A DNA stretch of 64,000 nucleotides from JALHST01 sp038316335 (GTDB taxonomy: Bacteria; Bacteroidota; Bacteroidia; Flavobacteriales; Flavobacteriaceae), in assembly GCA_038316335.1 (NCBI GenBank), contig JBBQAM010000007.1, positions 1 through 64,000 of the forward strand. The letters are read 5' to 3'. The position numbers were made by a program, and so were the translations under genes. Shown here piece after piece: positions 19,049 to 28,457 of this stretch. Every line of letters begins with the position of its first letter. Position 1 is the stretch's first letter. The notes under the pieces are model-generated. The model was given only the letters and a program-made list of their open reading frames with translations, did not search any database and was not told where the DNA came from.

Positions 19049-20158
19049 ATGAACGAACGAAAATGGTATGAGCTTTTAAATACCGAAAGTAGCATCACAC
19101 CTGCCCTCTTGATCCATCAGGAAGGAGTTCATGAAAACATTCGTACCATGGTTTCTATGAAAGCGGCTGCCCTACTTCGCCCGCATATAAAAACGCACAA
19201 AACAGCTGAAATAATAAATATGCAGCAAGATTTGGGCATCCATAAATTCAAATGTGCGACCATTGCCGAAGCTGAATTATTGGCTATGTGCGGGGCACGG
19301 GATATCCTTTTGGCCATGCAAACGGTCGGTGCAAATCTAGATAGATTCTTTAGGCTGATGGCGTCCTATCCAAATTCAGAATTTTCGACCCTTGTCGACC
19401 ATCCTACTGCATTGGCCGTTTATATCAAAAAGGCAGCCACCCACCATAAAAAAATCGGTCTTTGGATTGATATTAACAATGGTATGAATCGAACAGGAAT
19501 TCCCCCAAATTCTCATGCCGTCGCCTTATATAAGGCAATGGTGGCGGATCCATGGGTCATCACCAAAGGAATTCATGTCTATGATGGGCATTTAAGAAAT
19601 CAAGATTACGCTGCTCGAAAAAAAGAATGTGACGTGGCGTTTGAAACGGTGCTGCAATTAAAAAATATCCTATCGGATGCAGGAATAGTGGTCCCGAACA
19701 TTGTCGCTGGCGGTTCACCTACTTTTCCGTTTCATGCAATCCGAAAAGGTGTAGAGGCCAGTCCAGGCACTACCTTACTTTGGGATGCCGGTTACGGCGG
19801 ACTATTCCCAGAAATGAAATTTCAAACAGCCGCAGTACTCATGACACGAATTATAAGCAAACCCGGGAAAAACAGACTTTGTCTTGATTTAGGACATAAA
19901 TCGATCGCCCCAGAGATGCCATTTCCACGCGTACAATTTTTGAATATCGAAAATAGTATTCAAATTGGTCAAAGCGAGGAACACTTGGTATTGGAATGTG
20001 AACATACCGAGACCTTTGATATCGGGGACGTACTTTATGCAATTCCAATACATATATGTCCTACAGTTGCCAAATATGATGAATTACAAGTTGTAAAAGA
20101 TCACAAAATAATCGCTTCCTGGAAGGTGGCGGCACGAAATCAAATAATAAATCTTTAG
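19049..20158 (+). CDS. D-serine dehydratase / D-threonine aldolase-family PLP enzyme (DSD1-like)
   Basis: A 369-residue fold-type III (alanine-racemase-like) PLP enzyme. The PLP lysine is most likely Lys48 in RPHIKTHK. The C-terminal metal site reads His335-x-Cys337 (HICPTV). Eukaryotic-type D-serine dehydratases bind zinc with a His-x-Cys pair, whereas bacterial D-threonine aldolases use His-x-Asp, so Cys337 leans toward dehydratase chemistry (D-serine to pyruvate and ammonia through aminoacrylate). The preceding RidA gene fits this. Aldolase or dehydratase activity on other 3-hydroxy-D-amino acids remains possible. Gaps are 11 bp to RidA and 3 bp to the dipeptidase, so this is one operon. 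Confidence 0.85.
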   Translation: MNERKWYELLNTESSITPALLIHQEGVHENIRTMVSMKAAALLRPHIKTHKTAEIINMQQDLGIHKFKCATIAEAELLAMCGARDILLAMQTVGANLDRFFRLMASYPNSEFSTLVDHPTALAVYIKKAATHHKKIGLWIDINNGMNRTGIPPNSHAVALYKAMVADPWVITKGIHVYDGHLRNQDYAARKKECDVAFETVLQLKNILSDAGIVVPNIVAGGSPTFPFHAIRKGVEASPGTTLLWDAGYGGLFPEMKFQTAAVLMTRIISKPGKNRLCLDLGHKSIAPEMPFPRVQFLNIENSIQIGQSEEHLVLECEHTETFDIGDVLYAIPIHICPTVAKYDELQVVKDHKIIASWKVAARNQIINL

Positions 20159-20161
20159 CCT

Positions 20162-21226
20162 ATGTTCATTTTTGATGCCCATTTGGATCTCGCCATGAAC
20201 GCTATGGAATGGAATCGAGATCTCACCTGGACGGTTGACGAAATCCGTAAGAGTGAACTTGGCATGACCGACAAACCCGATCGTGGCAAGAATACGGTTT
20301 CCTTTGATGCAATGCGCAAAGGCAATATAGGCCTATGTAACGCTACTCAAATCGCACGCTTTGTCAAAAAAAACAATCCACTTCCCGGTTGGCACTCTCC
20401 ACACCAAGCCTGGGCTCAGACACAGGGTCAATTGGCCTGGTATAAGGCGATGGAAGAACTAGGGGAACTTGTTCAGATACGCAACACGCAAGAACTCAAT
20501 GCACATCTGAAACTTTGGGAAACGGCGAAGGGAAAAAAGCCAATAGGTTATATTTTAAGCCTTGAAGGTGCCGACTCGATTATCAACCTCGACTATCTGC
20601 ACAAATCGTATGAGGCCGGTCTACGTGCTATTGGTCCTGCCCATTATGGGCCTGGAACCTATGCTTTTGGCACAAATTCAATAGGGGGAATAGGTCAAAA
20701 AGGCCGGGAATTATTGCGGGAAATTGAGCGGTTGGGAATTATACTAGACACAACCCATATGTGTGATCAAAGTTTCTGGGAGGCCTTGGAAGTGTATCAT
20801 GGACCCCTTTGGGCCAGTCATAATAATTGTAGGGCCTTGGTCGACCACAATCGACAATTTTCAGATGAGCAGATTATTGAAATAATAAACAGGAAAGGCA
20901 CCATCGGAGTGGTATTGGATACCTGGATGATGGTTCCGAATTGGGAACGCGGAAAATCAACCCCGGAAAGCATGAACGTATCCTTCGAACAAATGATCGA
21001 CAACATAGACCATATTTGTCAATTGGCGGGAAATTGCCATCATGTTGGCATCGGGACAGATCTCGATGGGGGGTTCGGCACTGAACAATCACCTCGAGAC
21101 CTTGATACGATTGCCGATCTTCAAAAGGTTCCCGAACTTTTAGGAAAAAAAGGCTATTCACCTATTGATATCGAACGCATCATGCATCTGAATTTTATTG
21201 AATTTCTCAGACGCACTTGGAAATAA
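20162..21226 (+). CDS. Membrane dipeptidase-like peptidase M19
   Basis: A 354-residue zinc dipeptidase of the M19 (renal dipeptidase) family. The N-terminal His7-x-Asp9 (FDAHLDLAMN), the bridging Glu in ILSLEGAD, the two histidines in DTTHMCDQ and ASHNNCRAL, and the GIGTDLDGGFG loop form the binuclear site. No signal peptide is present, so it acts in the cytoplasm. M19 enzymes tolerate a D-amino acid at the C-terminal position of a dipeptide, which links it to the D-amino-acid enzyme 3 bp upstream: imported dipeptides could be split to feed the dehydratase. It is the last gene of the operon. Confidence 0.88.
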   Translation: MFIFDAHLDLAMNAMEWNRDLTWTVDEIRKSELGMTDKPDRGKNTVSFDAMRKGNIGLCNATQIARFVKKNNPLPGWHSPHQAWAQTQGQLAWYKAMEELGELVQIRNTQELNAHLKLWETAKGKKPIGYILSLEGADSIINLDYLHKSYEAGLRAIGPAHYGPGTYAFGTNSIGGIGQKGRELLREIERLGIILDTTHMCDQSFWEALEVYHGPLWASHNNCRALVDHNRQFSDEQIIEIINRKGTIGVVLDTWMMVPNWERGKSTPESMNVSFEQMIDNIDHICQLAGNCHHVGIGTDLDGGFGTEQSPRDLDTIADLQKVPELLGKKGYSPIDIERIMHLNFIEFLRRTWK

Positions 21227-21364
21227 TACTTTCTTAAAGTCAAAAAATTGTACCTCATCTACTTCGGTTCTTTATTAATTTGATGGCTGATTATCGATTT
21301 TAACGGTCCTTTAAGTCCCTATGGCAGGGTAATTGCTATCTTTATCCACATTTTAAGAAATAAA

Positions 21365-22021
21365 ATGGCCAAAATTTACGGAGTAGTAACCTGCACTTGT
21401 TTACTCCTATCCTGTATTGGATATGGACAGACCGATATACCTACCCAAAAACCATTAAAAATCGAAACGGGGAACAAATTAGATCCAAGCGGTGCCAACA
21501 ATAAAGGCACTTCATTGCGTATTCCCTCGGTAATTGACAAAAATCCCGAAATCAGCCTAAAGGATTCCTTAATTAAAAATCCCGTAAAAATGTTACCTGA
21601 CCGAGAATTGGTACAGGCGGGATACGGCATGAAAATTGACCCGAAAATCGGCAATCCCGAAAAAGAAGGTGGCACCTCTCAGCGTTTTGGGGACATGTAT
21701 ATGGGTGATATCAAGAACAATGGCAAATTTGTGGGCATCGTTTGTCGTGACCATGAATATGTTGATGGCGATCGTGTAAAAATATACCTAAATGACAAAG
21801 TGGTAGATCCCAATGTGTTGCTGACAGGTACTTTTAAAGGCATAAACTTAGATCTGGAAAAGGGATTCAACCGATTGGATTTTGAAGCCCTGAACGAAGG
21901 TTCCTCGAGTCCAAACACGGCCCAAGTCGATGTGTATGATGATCAGGGAAATCTGATATATTCTAATAGGTGGCTGCTTTCAGCAGGTTCCAAGGCAACC
22001 TTGATTATTACAAAAGAATAA
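21365..22021 (+). CDS. Uncharacterised secreted protein
   Basis: 218 residues with a signal peptide (MAKIYGVVTCTCLLLSC...GYGQ). Cleavage after GYGQ is likely, although LLSC could also act as a lipobox. A disordered, Pro/Lys-rich stretch follows (residues about 25-90), then a compact beta-rich domain from about 105 to the end (GDMYMGDIKNNGKFVGIVCRD, VKIYLNDKVV, FKGINLDLEKGFNRLDFEAL). That domain resembles a small beta-sandwich with repeated strand-turn-strand units. I know of no named family. A weak TATCTTTA element at 21337-21344 may be its -7 box. It stands alone between the dipeptidase and the agmatine genes. Confidence 0.75.
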   Translation: MAKIYGVVTCTCLLLSCIGYGQTDIPTQKPLKIETGNKLDPSGANNKGTSLRIPSVIDKNPEISLKDSLIKNPVKMLPDRELVQAGYGMKIDPKIGNPEKEGGTSQRFGDMYMGDIKNNGKFVGIVCRDHEYVDGDRVKIYLNDKVVDPNVLLTGTFKGINLDLEKGFNRLDFEALNEGSSSPNTAQVDVYDDQGNLIYSNRWLLSAGSKATLIITKE

Positions 22022-22167
22022 AAGGGCGGCCCTATCAATGCATCAAAACTTGCTTGAATACTTATAAAATAGCCCTTATGGTGTATGACAAGGGCATTCC
22101 ATTCATGAATCATTTGCCTGCTCCTTCTGATTTAGGATAGAATTCCTTCGCAAAAACTATAATTTGA

Positions 22168-22175
22168 TATCTTTG
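22168..22175 (+). promoter_or_regulatory. -7 element of the aguB-aguA promoter
   Basis: TATCTTTG fits TAnnTTTG. It lies 28 bp before the ATG at 22203 and downstream of the longest-frame TTG at 22164, which rules out that TTG as the start. No clear -33 element is visible. Confidence 0.5.
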
Positions 22176-22202
22176 GCCAACAACAAAAGTCTCCTTTTGG
22201 CC

Positions 22203-23090
22203 ATGATGAAAAAAAACTACCAGGTTGCAGTAATACAACTCAACCTCGACAATTCAGCGGAAGAAAACCGAAAAAAATGTTTGCAGTGGATTCGTGATGC
22301 GGCACATAAAGGTGCGGAGGTAGTCTGCCTTCCTGAATTGTATAGTGGCCATTATTTTTGTCAGAGTGAGGATGTTGCTAACTTTTCAATGGCCGAACCC
22401 TTGGGTGATATCTCCTTCACGGCCTTTAGTCAATTGGCATCCGAACTAGGAATTGTTATCATCGTACCATTCTTCGAAAAAAGAATGCCAGGAATTTACC
22501 ACAACAGCGCCTACATTATAGATTCAGATGGCACCCAAGCCGGCCTTTACCGAAAAATGCATATCCCCGACGACCCCCACTTTTATGAAAAATTCTATTT
22601 TACCCCTGGTGATCTCGGATTTAAATCGGTTACGACCCAAAAGGGAAGCGTGGGAACGCTGATCTGTTGGGATCAATGGTATCCAGAGGCTGCACGAATT
22701 ACCGCCATGCAGGGAGCTGAAATACTATTTTATCCCACAGCAATAGGATGGCATCCCTCGGAAAAGGAAAAATACGGTGAAAATCAATATGGCGCATGGA
22801 TGAATGTCATGAAGGGTCATGCAGTCGCTAATGGCATCTTTGTTGCGGCAGCCAATCGAATCGGCCTTGAAAAGTATCTTCCAAATACCGATGGGATCGA
22901 ATTCTGGGGGAAATCATTTATTTGCGGGCCACAGGGTGAAATTCTTGCCATGGCCTCACATGACAAGGAAGAAATAGTGTTGGCAACCGTCGATCTTGGA
23001 TATCAGGAGAGTGTGCGTCAAAATTGGCCTTTCTTTAGAGATCGTAGAATAGATGCGTATCAAGAGATTACCAAAAGAGCAATTGAATAG
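22203..23090 (+). CDS. aguB: N-carbamoylputrescine amidase
   Basis: A 295-residue nitrilase-superfamily enzyme that splits N-carbamoylputrescine to putrescine, CO2 and ammonia. The catalytic triad is Glu45 (CLPELYSG), Lys118 (YRKMHIPDDP) and Cys155 (GTLICWDQWYPE). The KMHIPDDPHFYEKFYFTPGD block is typical of the AguB/plant NLP1 branch, and length and spacing match the family. Two ATGs in tandem (22203, 22206) can serve as the start. aguA begins 4 bp after the stop, so the two enzymes form a complete agmatine-to-putrescine operon, a route to polyamines from arginine. Confidence 0.94.
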   Translation: MMKKNYQVAVIQLNLDNSAEENRKKCLQWIRDAAHKGAEVVCLPELYSGHYFCQSEDVANFSMAEPLGDISFTAFSQLASELGIVIIVPFFEKRMPGIYHNSAYIIDSDGTQAGLYRKMHIPDDPHFYEKFYFTPGDLGFKSVTTQKGSVGTLICWDQWYPEAARITAMQGAEILFYPTAIGWHPSEKEKYGENQYGAWMNVMKGHAVANGIFVAAANRIGLEKYLPNTDGIEFWGKSFICGPQGEILAMASHDKEEIVLATVDLGYQESVRQNWPFFRDRRIDAYQEITKRAIE

Positions 23091-23094
23091 CAAT

Positions 23095-24129
23095 ATGGCA
23101 GCACGAAGATTCCCGGCAGAATGGGAACCCCAAGAAGGCATTTTACTCTGCTTTCCACATAATGGCAATGATTGGCCTGGGAAATATGACGCCGTTCAAT
23201 GGGCTTTCTTAGAATTCATTAAGAAAATCGCCAACGAGGAAAAAGTAATTTTGGTCGTTGCGAACACCTCCTTACAGCAGCGTGTCAATCAAAAATTGGA
23301 AATCGCATCGGTGAACCAAAAAAACGTATCCTACATCGTTCAAAAAACGAATCGTAGTTGGATGCGCGATTCAGGCCCCATTATAGTAAAAAATGGGAAC
23401 CAACGCCAAGCCTTGAACTTCAATTTTAACGGATGGGCCAAGTATTCGAATTGGCACCTCGATAAGCAAGTGCCGGGCCAAGTCGCATCACATTTGAAAT
23501 TACCCATTGAATCGGTTACCTATAGGGGTATTCAGGTGGTTTTAGAAGGGGGAGCCCTTGAGGTAAATGGTAAAGGTACGCTGATTACTTCCGAAGAATG
23601 CCTACTTCATCCCACGATCCAAGTTAGGAATGTCGGCTTTACGAAAGAAGATTATGAAACAATCTTCAAAGAATATTTGGGAGTTACCAACACCATTTGG
23701 CTTGGAAATGGAATAACGGGAGATGATACCCATGGTCATATTGATGATCTGTGCCGATTTGTGAATGAAGACACGGTAGTAACCGTTGTGGAAAAAGACA
23801 AAAAGGATAAAAACTATATTCCCTTGCAGGACAACTTAAAACGTCTTAAAAAAGCCAAACTAGAAGATGGGCGGCCGCTAAAGATCATTGAGCTCCCCAT
23901 GCCTAAAAAATTGGTGTTCGACCAAGTCAGATTACCGGCCAGTTATGCAAATTTCCTGATTTTAAACAACACCGTACTCGTGCCTATGTTCAATGATATA
24001 GAAGACCGAACTGCATTGAATGTTTTGGCGGGTTGCTTTGCCCCCCGAAATGTAATCGGTATCAGTTGTATAGACCTCATCTGGGGTTTTGGTACCTTAC
24101 ATTGTTTAAGTCAACAGATTCCGGCCTAA
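23095..24129 (+). CDS. aguA: Agmatine deiminase
   Basis: A 344-residue PPAD-family enzyme that hydrolyses agmatine to N-carbamoylputrescine and ammonia. Family landmarks are RFPAEWEPQEGILLCFPHN at the N-terminus, WMRDSGPI, the GDDTHGHIDDLCRF acid/histidine block and the catalytic Cys337 in FGTLHCLSQQ near the C-terminus. The ATG at 23095 follows the aguB stop by 4 bp; an in-frame upstream ATG at 23053 lies inside aguB and adds residues alien to the family. The product feeds AguB directly. Confidence 0.94.
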   Translation: MAARRFPAEWEPQEGILLCFPHNGNDWPGKYDAVQWAFLEFIKKIANEEKVILVVANTSLQQRVNQKLEIASVNQKNVSYIVQKTNRSWMRDSGPIIVKNGNQRQALNFNFNGWAKYSNWHLDKQVPGQVASHLKLPIESVTYRGIQVVLEGGALEVNGKGTLITSEECLLHPTIQVRNVGFTKEDYETIFKEYLGVTNTIWLGNGITGDDTHGHIDDLCRFVNEDTVVTVVEKDKKDKNYIPLQDNLKRLKKAKLEDGRPLKIIELPMPKKLVFDQVRLPASYANFLILNNTVLVPMFNDIEDRTALNVLAGCFAPRNVIGISCIDLIWGFGTLHCLSQQIPA

Positions 24130-24180
24130 AGCATCGGATGTAGGTATGGGCGGGTAATTAATATCTGTGAGAAACCACGA

Positions 24181-26391
24181 TTATTTCCTTTCTCCCGGCT
24201 TGTAGGTTTCCTTGGCCTGCTTCAATACATCCTCCTTATAATACGCAACGTCCTTGAATTGCACATCGGCATAGCGTTGTGCCTGGTCATCAAAGTGGGG
24301 AGAGGAAGGGTCGCCACTTTCACCGCCCGCCAATATACTTTTGGCTTTTACTTTGTCCCCAAATTCTACGGCAGCTACAAAACTGTTCCCTCGGGTACCG
24401 TATATTTTCTTGGTATTATTGGTATAACTGACACCAAAGGCCGCCAATGCACCCCAACGCCCCGAGGCGAATCCAATCGGAATACTCGGTTTGGCATCGT
24501 CGAATTTTTGAAAGATATCCCCATTAAGGCGCTGATAGCGATTGACCTCGCCCCAGGCAATGTTCCAAGTCCCGAAATCCAATATCAATTTATCGATGGC
24601 TGCCTCAAATAAATTCAACCTATGATCAATTGGCGATTCTTTGCCCTCATAAATTATTTTATCCATTTGAGAGGTAAAAGACCGTTCAATCTTTCCTTCT
24701 GATTTAAGACAATTCATCCCATAATATTCCGCCAGGGTCATAGCGACCGACTCCTTACTGGTTTTAAAATCCCATTTCCGAAGTATTTCAATAGCATCCT
24801 TCAGTTTTGGGTTTTTGTCATCATGTCTATCATACGCTTCGATCAGCCCAGGAATCAAAACTTTAAAAGCTGGTAAATAGGGGTCATAGGCCAATTTGAT
24901 CAAGCTGTCTAAGGTATAGCCGCTTCGATCCGTCAATAATTCAATAGCGTGAACCCCTCGAAAATTTTCTTGGTCAATAGACATGTACGAGGGATAGTTT
25001 TCCTTTTTGGGACTAAACTCCAAGGCCGCAGTAAAGGGGGTCGAATTGCAATTTTGAATCCACCCATTTTCTGGGTTCAATAAGGTAATTGATTCGTCAA
25101 CGGTGTGTAGCCCTTGCCAATCGGTCTTAGGGTTACTACCGTCAACTGGCTTTGTATAATCGAATTCTGTGCTTCGCCTTGGAATGAAATTTCCATGAAA
25201 ATAGGCAATGTTTCCTTCTGCATCGGCATATACGGTATTGTTGCTCGAATTGGTACGTAAATCCATCATCTTTCGAAATCCTTGGTAACCGTCTTGCTTG
25301 GTACGAATGTACGATTGTTCAAGTGCTTTCAAAGGTTCCCACATCATGGCCGAGGCAATCCAATGTCCCTCTCCCATTTGGGTAATGGGACCGTGATGGG
25401 TATGATACGCAGGAAAGCTCTTTTCTTTAAGCGAGTCGCCCTCCTTATATTTTAAGACGATTTCAGATGTAACGACAGGGCGAAGTTCTTCGCCATAGTG
25501 GTAGAGGAGCTTTCCATCTACGTTTACAATGGTTTCCTTGAATTCATCCATCACATCGGTATAGGTACTGGTATGCATCCATCCCGTTTTTTCGTTAAAT
25601 CCCTGGTAAACAAAAAATTGCCCCCAAGTTACCGCACCATAAGCGTTTAGGCCCGCTTCACTCACCATATGCACTTCGGGACGAAAATAGAAAGAAGTAT
25701 GTGGATTGATCAATAACATTGCATTTCCCGATTGGGTGCGTTTTCCTGAAATGGCGATACCATTTGATCCTTGAGGTTCTGTCGATACAGCTTTCTTTTT
25801 GATCTCAATTTCCTGTGATTGGGGGATTTCCATACTCCCTTCATAGAATGCCTTGATTTTTTGGGTCGAAATCCGCTCGATATCCCCACCTATGGAGCCC
25901 TCACTGAAATACATTGGCATCCATGGCTCAAAATGCGTCAATAATTTCGGATGTACCTCTGGATGGGTGAACAGGAAATAGTTGATGCCATCGGCAAATG
26001 CCCTGCAAAGCGTTTTCAACCAAGCCGGACTTTGCTCGTAATTTGCCCTGGCTTCCGCTTCGGTCATGAACAATTTGGCCCTCAGGTCACTATACAAGGC
26101 CTCTTTACCTTCAACTTCCGCCAATCGGCCCGTGGCCCATATATAATTTTGTTCAACGCGGTTGAAGTCATCCTCGCATTGGGCATATAACAATCCGAAG
26201 ACGGCATCGGCATCGGTCTTACCATAGATATGGGGTATACCGAAATCATCACGTATAATCGTGATGTTTTCGGCCTGCGCCTTCCATCGCTCTGTATCAG
26301 GTGCTAGTTTGGGTTCTGTCTTACATGATAACAAGACACTTAAAAGTAGTAAGAATGAACATTTTAGAGGTAGGAACCTTTGTGAAGTCAT
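24181..26391 (-). CDS. Penicillin acylase / acyl-homoserine-lactone acylase-family lipoprotein (S45)
   Basis: A 736-residue Ntn-hydrolase precursor. The signal peptide has lipobox VLLSC (Cys23), so the enzyme is probably anchored in the periplasm or outer membrane. The alpha-chain motif IIRDDFGIPHIYGKTDADAVFG is at residues 45-66. The maturation site is PQG-SNG: autoproteolysis would expose Ser209 as N-terminal nucleophile of the beta chain. HTSFYFRPEVH and the long beta-chain (about 528 residues) fit the family. S45 enzymes remove acyl groups from beta-lactams, acyl-homoserine lactones or other amides; substrate cannot be assigned here. It is monocistronic and divergent from an ABC exporter. 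Confidence 0.88.
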   Translation of the reverse strand: MTSQRFLPLKCSFLLLLSVLLSCKTEPKLAPDTERWKAQAENITIIRDDFGIPHIYGKTDADAVFGLLYAQCEDDFNRVEQNYIWATGRLAEVEGKEALYSDLRAKLFMTEAEARANYEQSPAWLKTLCRAFADGINYFLFTHPEVHPKLLTHFEPWMPMYFSEGSIGGDIERISTQKIKAFYEGSMEIPQSQEIEIKKKAVSTEPQGSNGIAISGKRTQSGNAMLLINPHTSFYFRPEVHMVSEAGLNAYGAVTWGQFFVYQGFNEKTGWMHTSTYTDVMDEFKETIVNVDGKLLYHYGEELRPVVTSEIVLKYKEGDSLKEKSFPAYHTHHGPITQMGEGHWIASAMMWEPLKALEQSYIRTKQDGYQGFRKMMDLRTNSSNNTVYADAEGNIAYFHGNFIPRRSTEFDYTKPVDGSNPKTDWQGLHTVDESITLLNPENGWIQNCNSTPFTAALEFSPKKENYPSYMSIDQENFRGVHAIELLTDRSGYTLDSLIKLAYDPYLPAFKVLIPGLIEAYDRHDDKNPKLKDAIEILRKWDFKTSKESVAMTLAEYYGMNCLKSEGKIERSFTSQMDKIIYEGKESPIDHRLNLFEAAIDKLILDFGTWNIAWGEVNRYQRLNGDIFQKFDDAKPSIPIGFASGRWGALAAFGVSYTNNTKKIYGTRGNSFVAAVEFGDKVKAKSILAGGESGDPSSPHFDDQAQRYADVQFKDVAYYKEDVLKQAKETYKPGERK

Positions 26392-26504
26392 CGAATGTTA
26401 TATTTGGATTGTGCCGTTAAATTACTGGACTTGCCATTGAAATGCTAATTTTTAAATAAAAATGTCTTGGTAATTTGTCTTTTATGCAATCCACCTTTTT
26501 AGAG

Positions 26505-26512
26505 TAACTTTG
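26505..26512 (+). promoter_or_regulatory. -7 element upstream of the ABC exporter gene
   Basis: TAACTTTG fits TAnnTTTG, 21 bp before the ATG at 26533. No TTG is found at the usual 17-23 bp further upstream; the nearest TTTG (26474-26477) is 27 bp away. Confidence 0.5.
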
Positions 26513-26532
26513 CACTTCCTTAATTTCTTAAA

Positions 26533-28269
26533 ATGTCAGATAAAAAAGTTAGTATTCTTACCGCATTCAAGACTATTATTTGGCCCAGACGCAAAATGGT
26601 CTTCATAGGGCTGGTCTTGATATTTATCAGCAAGGCGGCCAGTTTTGTGCCTGCCTATGCATCAAAATATTTATTCGACACAATTCTCCCGAATAAAGAT
26701 GTATCTACCTTGAAAATCTTGGTCTTTGTTGTCATCGCAGCCATTTTGATTCAATCGGTCACCTCCTTTTTGCTTACTTATATATTGAGCGTACAGGCTC
26801 AGTACATGATTTCGGAGCTTCGGGCCCAAGTGCAGAAAAAAGTACTTTCGTTGCCGATCCGATTCTTCGACAATGTTAAATCTGGCGCTTTGGTTTCTAG
26901 AATCATGTCCGATGTTGAGGGAGTTCGGAATCTTATCGGTACCGGACTGGTTCAATTGGTAGGCGGAACGATTACAGCAGTAGTTTCATTGGTGCTTTTA
27001 TTGAAAATAAGCCCCAAAATGACCTTATTCACCTTTCTTCCATTGGCTGTCTTCGGATTTATAGCTATGAAGGCTTTTAAGATCATTCGGCCCATTTTTC
27101 GAAATCGTGGAAAAATCAACGCCGAAGTAACCGGAAGACTTACCGAAACCCTTGGTGGTATCAGAGTAATCAAAGGATTTAATGCCGAAGCACAAGAACA
27201 CAAAATATTTGAAAGCGGGGTCGAGGAGCTTTTTAGAAATGTAAAAAAGAGTTTGAACACAACTGCCTTTATGACCAGCTCGGCCACCTTCTTAATCGGA
27301 GTGGCAACAACCGGAGTAATGGGTTTTGGAGGATATAAAATAATACAAGGCACACTTACTACGGGAGATTTTCTAATGTTTACCATTTTATTGGCACAAA
27401 TGATAGCTCCTATTGTTCAAATGAGCAATATTGGCAGTCAATTAACCGAGGCCTTGGCAGGATTGGATCGCACGGAGGAACTTATGAACATGGATCCAGA
27501 ATCGGATGCTGAAAATAGGATCATAAAGTTGGAGGACATCAAAGGGAACATTGTTTTCGATGATGTCTCTTTCGCTTACGAAGAAGACAAAGAAGTACTT
27601 CATAATATTAACTTTAAGGCAAGTGCGGGCGAAGTGATCGCTTTGGTAGGAAGTTCGGGTTCGGGGAAATCGACGATTGCAGGCTTGGCAGCCACTTTTT
27701 TAAATCCACAATCAGGAAAAATTACCATTGATGGGCATGATATTTCCAAAGTGGATCTCGACAGTTACCGCAAAAACCTTGGCGTGGTTTTACAGGATGA
27801 ATTTTTATTTGAGGGAACCATTCGGAACAATATTTTATTCCCAAGACCCAACGCCGCGGAAGATGAGCTTCAAGCAGCGGTCAAAGCTGCCTATGTCGAT
27901 GAATTTACAGACCGCTTTGAAGAGGGTCTTGATACGCTTATTGGGGAAAGGGGCGTAAAACTTTCAGGAGGTCAACGCCAGCGCATCGCGATTGCCCGGG
28001 CAGTTTTGGCCAATCCCAAAATTCTTATCCTTGATGAAGCCACCTCAAACTTGGATACAGAAAGTGAGGCTTTGATACAAAAGAGTTTGGCTACACTGAC
28101 CGAAGGTAGGACTACTTTCGTAATCGCCCACAGATTAAGTACCATTCGAAAAGCTGATGAAATTTTGGTTATTGAAAATGGGCGAATTGCCGAACAAGGA
28201 ACCCACGATGAGCTTATTGCGAAGAATGGGAGGTATTATGATTTGTTTACCTATCAAGCAAGGATATAA
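26533..28269 (+). CDS. ABC exporter, fused membrane and ATPase domains (MsbA-like)
   Basis: A 578-residue half-transporter that dimerises to export lipids, drugs or peptides. Residues 1-320 hold a type-1 exporter transmembrane domain with six helices. The nucleotide-binding domain carries Walker A GSSGSGKST near residue 373, the Q-loop VLQDEFLFEG, signature LSGGQRQR near 477, Walker B ILILDEATS and the H-loop IAHRLST. Length and order match MsbA-type exporters, but such genes are numerous in Bacteroidota and the cargo is unknown. A good -7 element lies just upstream; no operon partner follows. Confidence 0.92.
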   Translation: MSDKKVSILTAFKTIIWPRRKMVFIGLVLIFISKAASFVPAYASKYLFDTILPNKDVSTLKILVFVVIAAILIQSVTSFLLTYILSVQAQYMISELRAQVQKKVLSLPIRFFDNVKSGALVSRIMSDVEGVRNLIGTGLVQLVGGTITAVVSLVLLLKISPKMTLFTFLPLAVFGFIAMKAFKIIRPIFRNRGKINAEVTGRLTETLGGIRVIKGFNAEAQEHKIFESGVEELFRNVKKSLNTTAFMTSSATFLIGVATTGVMGFGGYKIIQGTLTTGDFLMFTILLAQMIAPIVQMSNIGSQLTEALAGLDRTEELMNMDPESDAENRIIKLEDIKGNIVFDDVSFAYEEDKEVLHNINFKASAGEVIALVGSSGSGKSTIAGLAATFLNPQSGKITIDGHDISKVDLDSYRKNLGVVLQDEFLFEGTIRNNILFPRPNAAEDELQAAVKAAYVDEFTDRFEEGLDTLIGERGVKLSGGQRQRIAIARAVLANPKILILDEATSNLDTESEALIQKSLATLTEGRTTFVIAHRLSTIRKADEILVIENGRIAEQGTHDELIAKNGRYYDLFTYQARI

Positions 28270-28457
28270 CTTATGCTAACCGGCTTTTCTTGCAAATGAA
28301 TGCTTTATTTTAAGATTACCAAACCAAGAAATAATAGTCATTGATTGGCTTTTAAGGAGGTTAGGTTTAGCGTACTACCGGGGCAGTCAAGAATCAAGCA
28401 ACCTATATTGACCTATTTTTGAAGGGTATACGACGGAATAAAAACCATTTTCATTTA

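Noticed and set aside
22073..22096. GCCCTT...AAGGGC hairpin after the 21365 gene
   Set aside because: 6-bp stem, 12-nt loop and no T-run; left out of the feature list.
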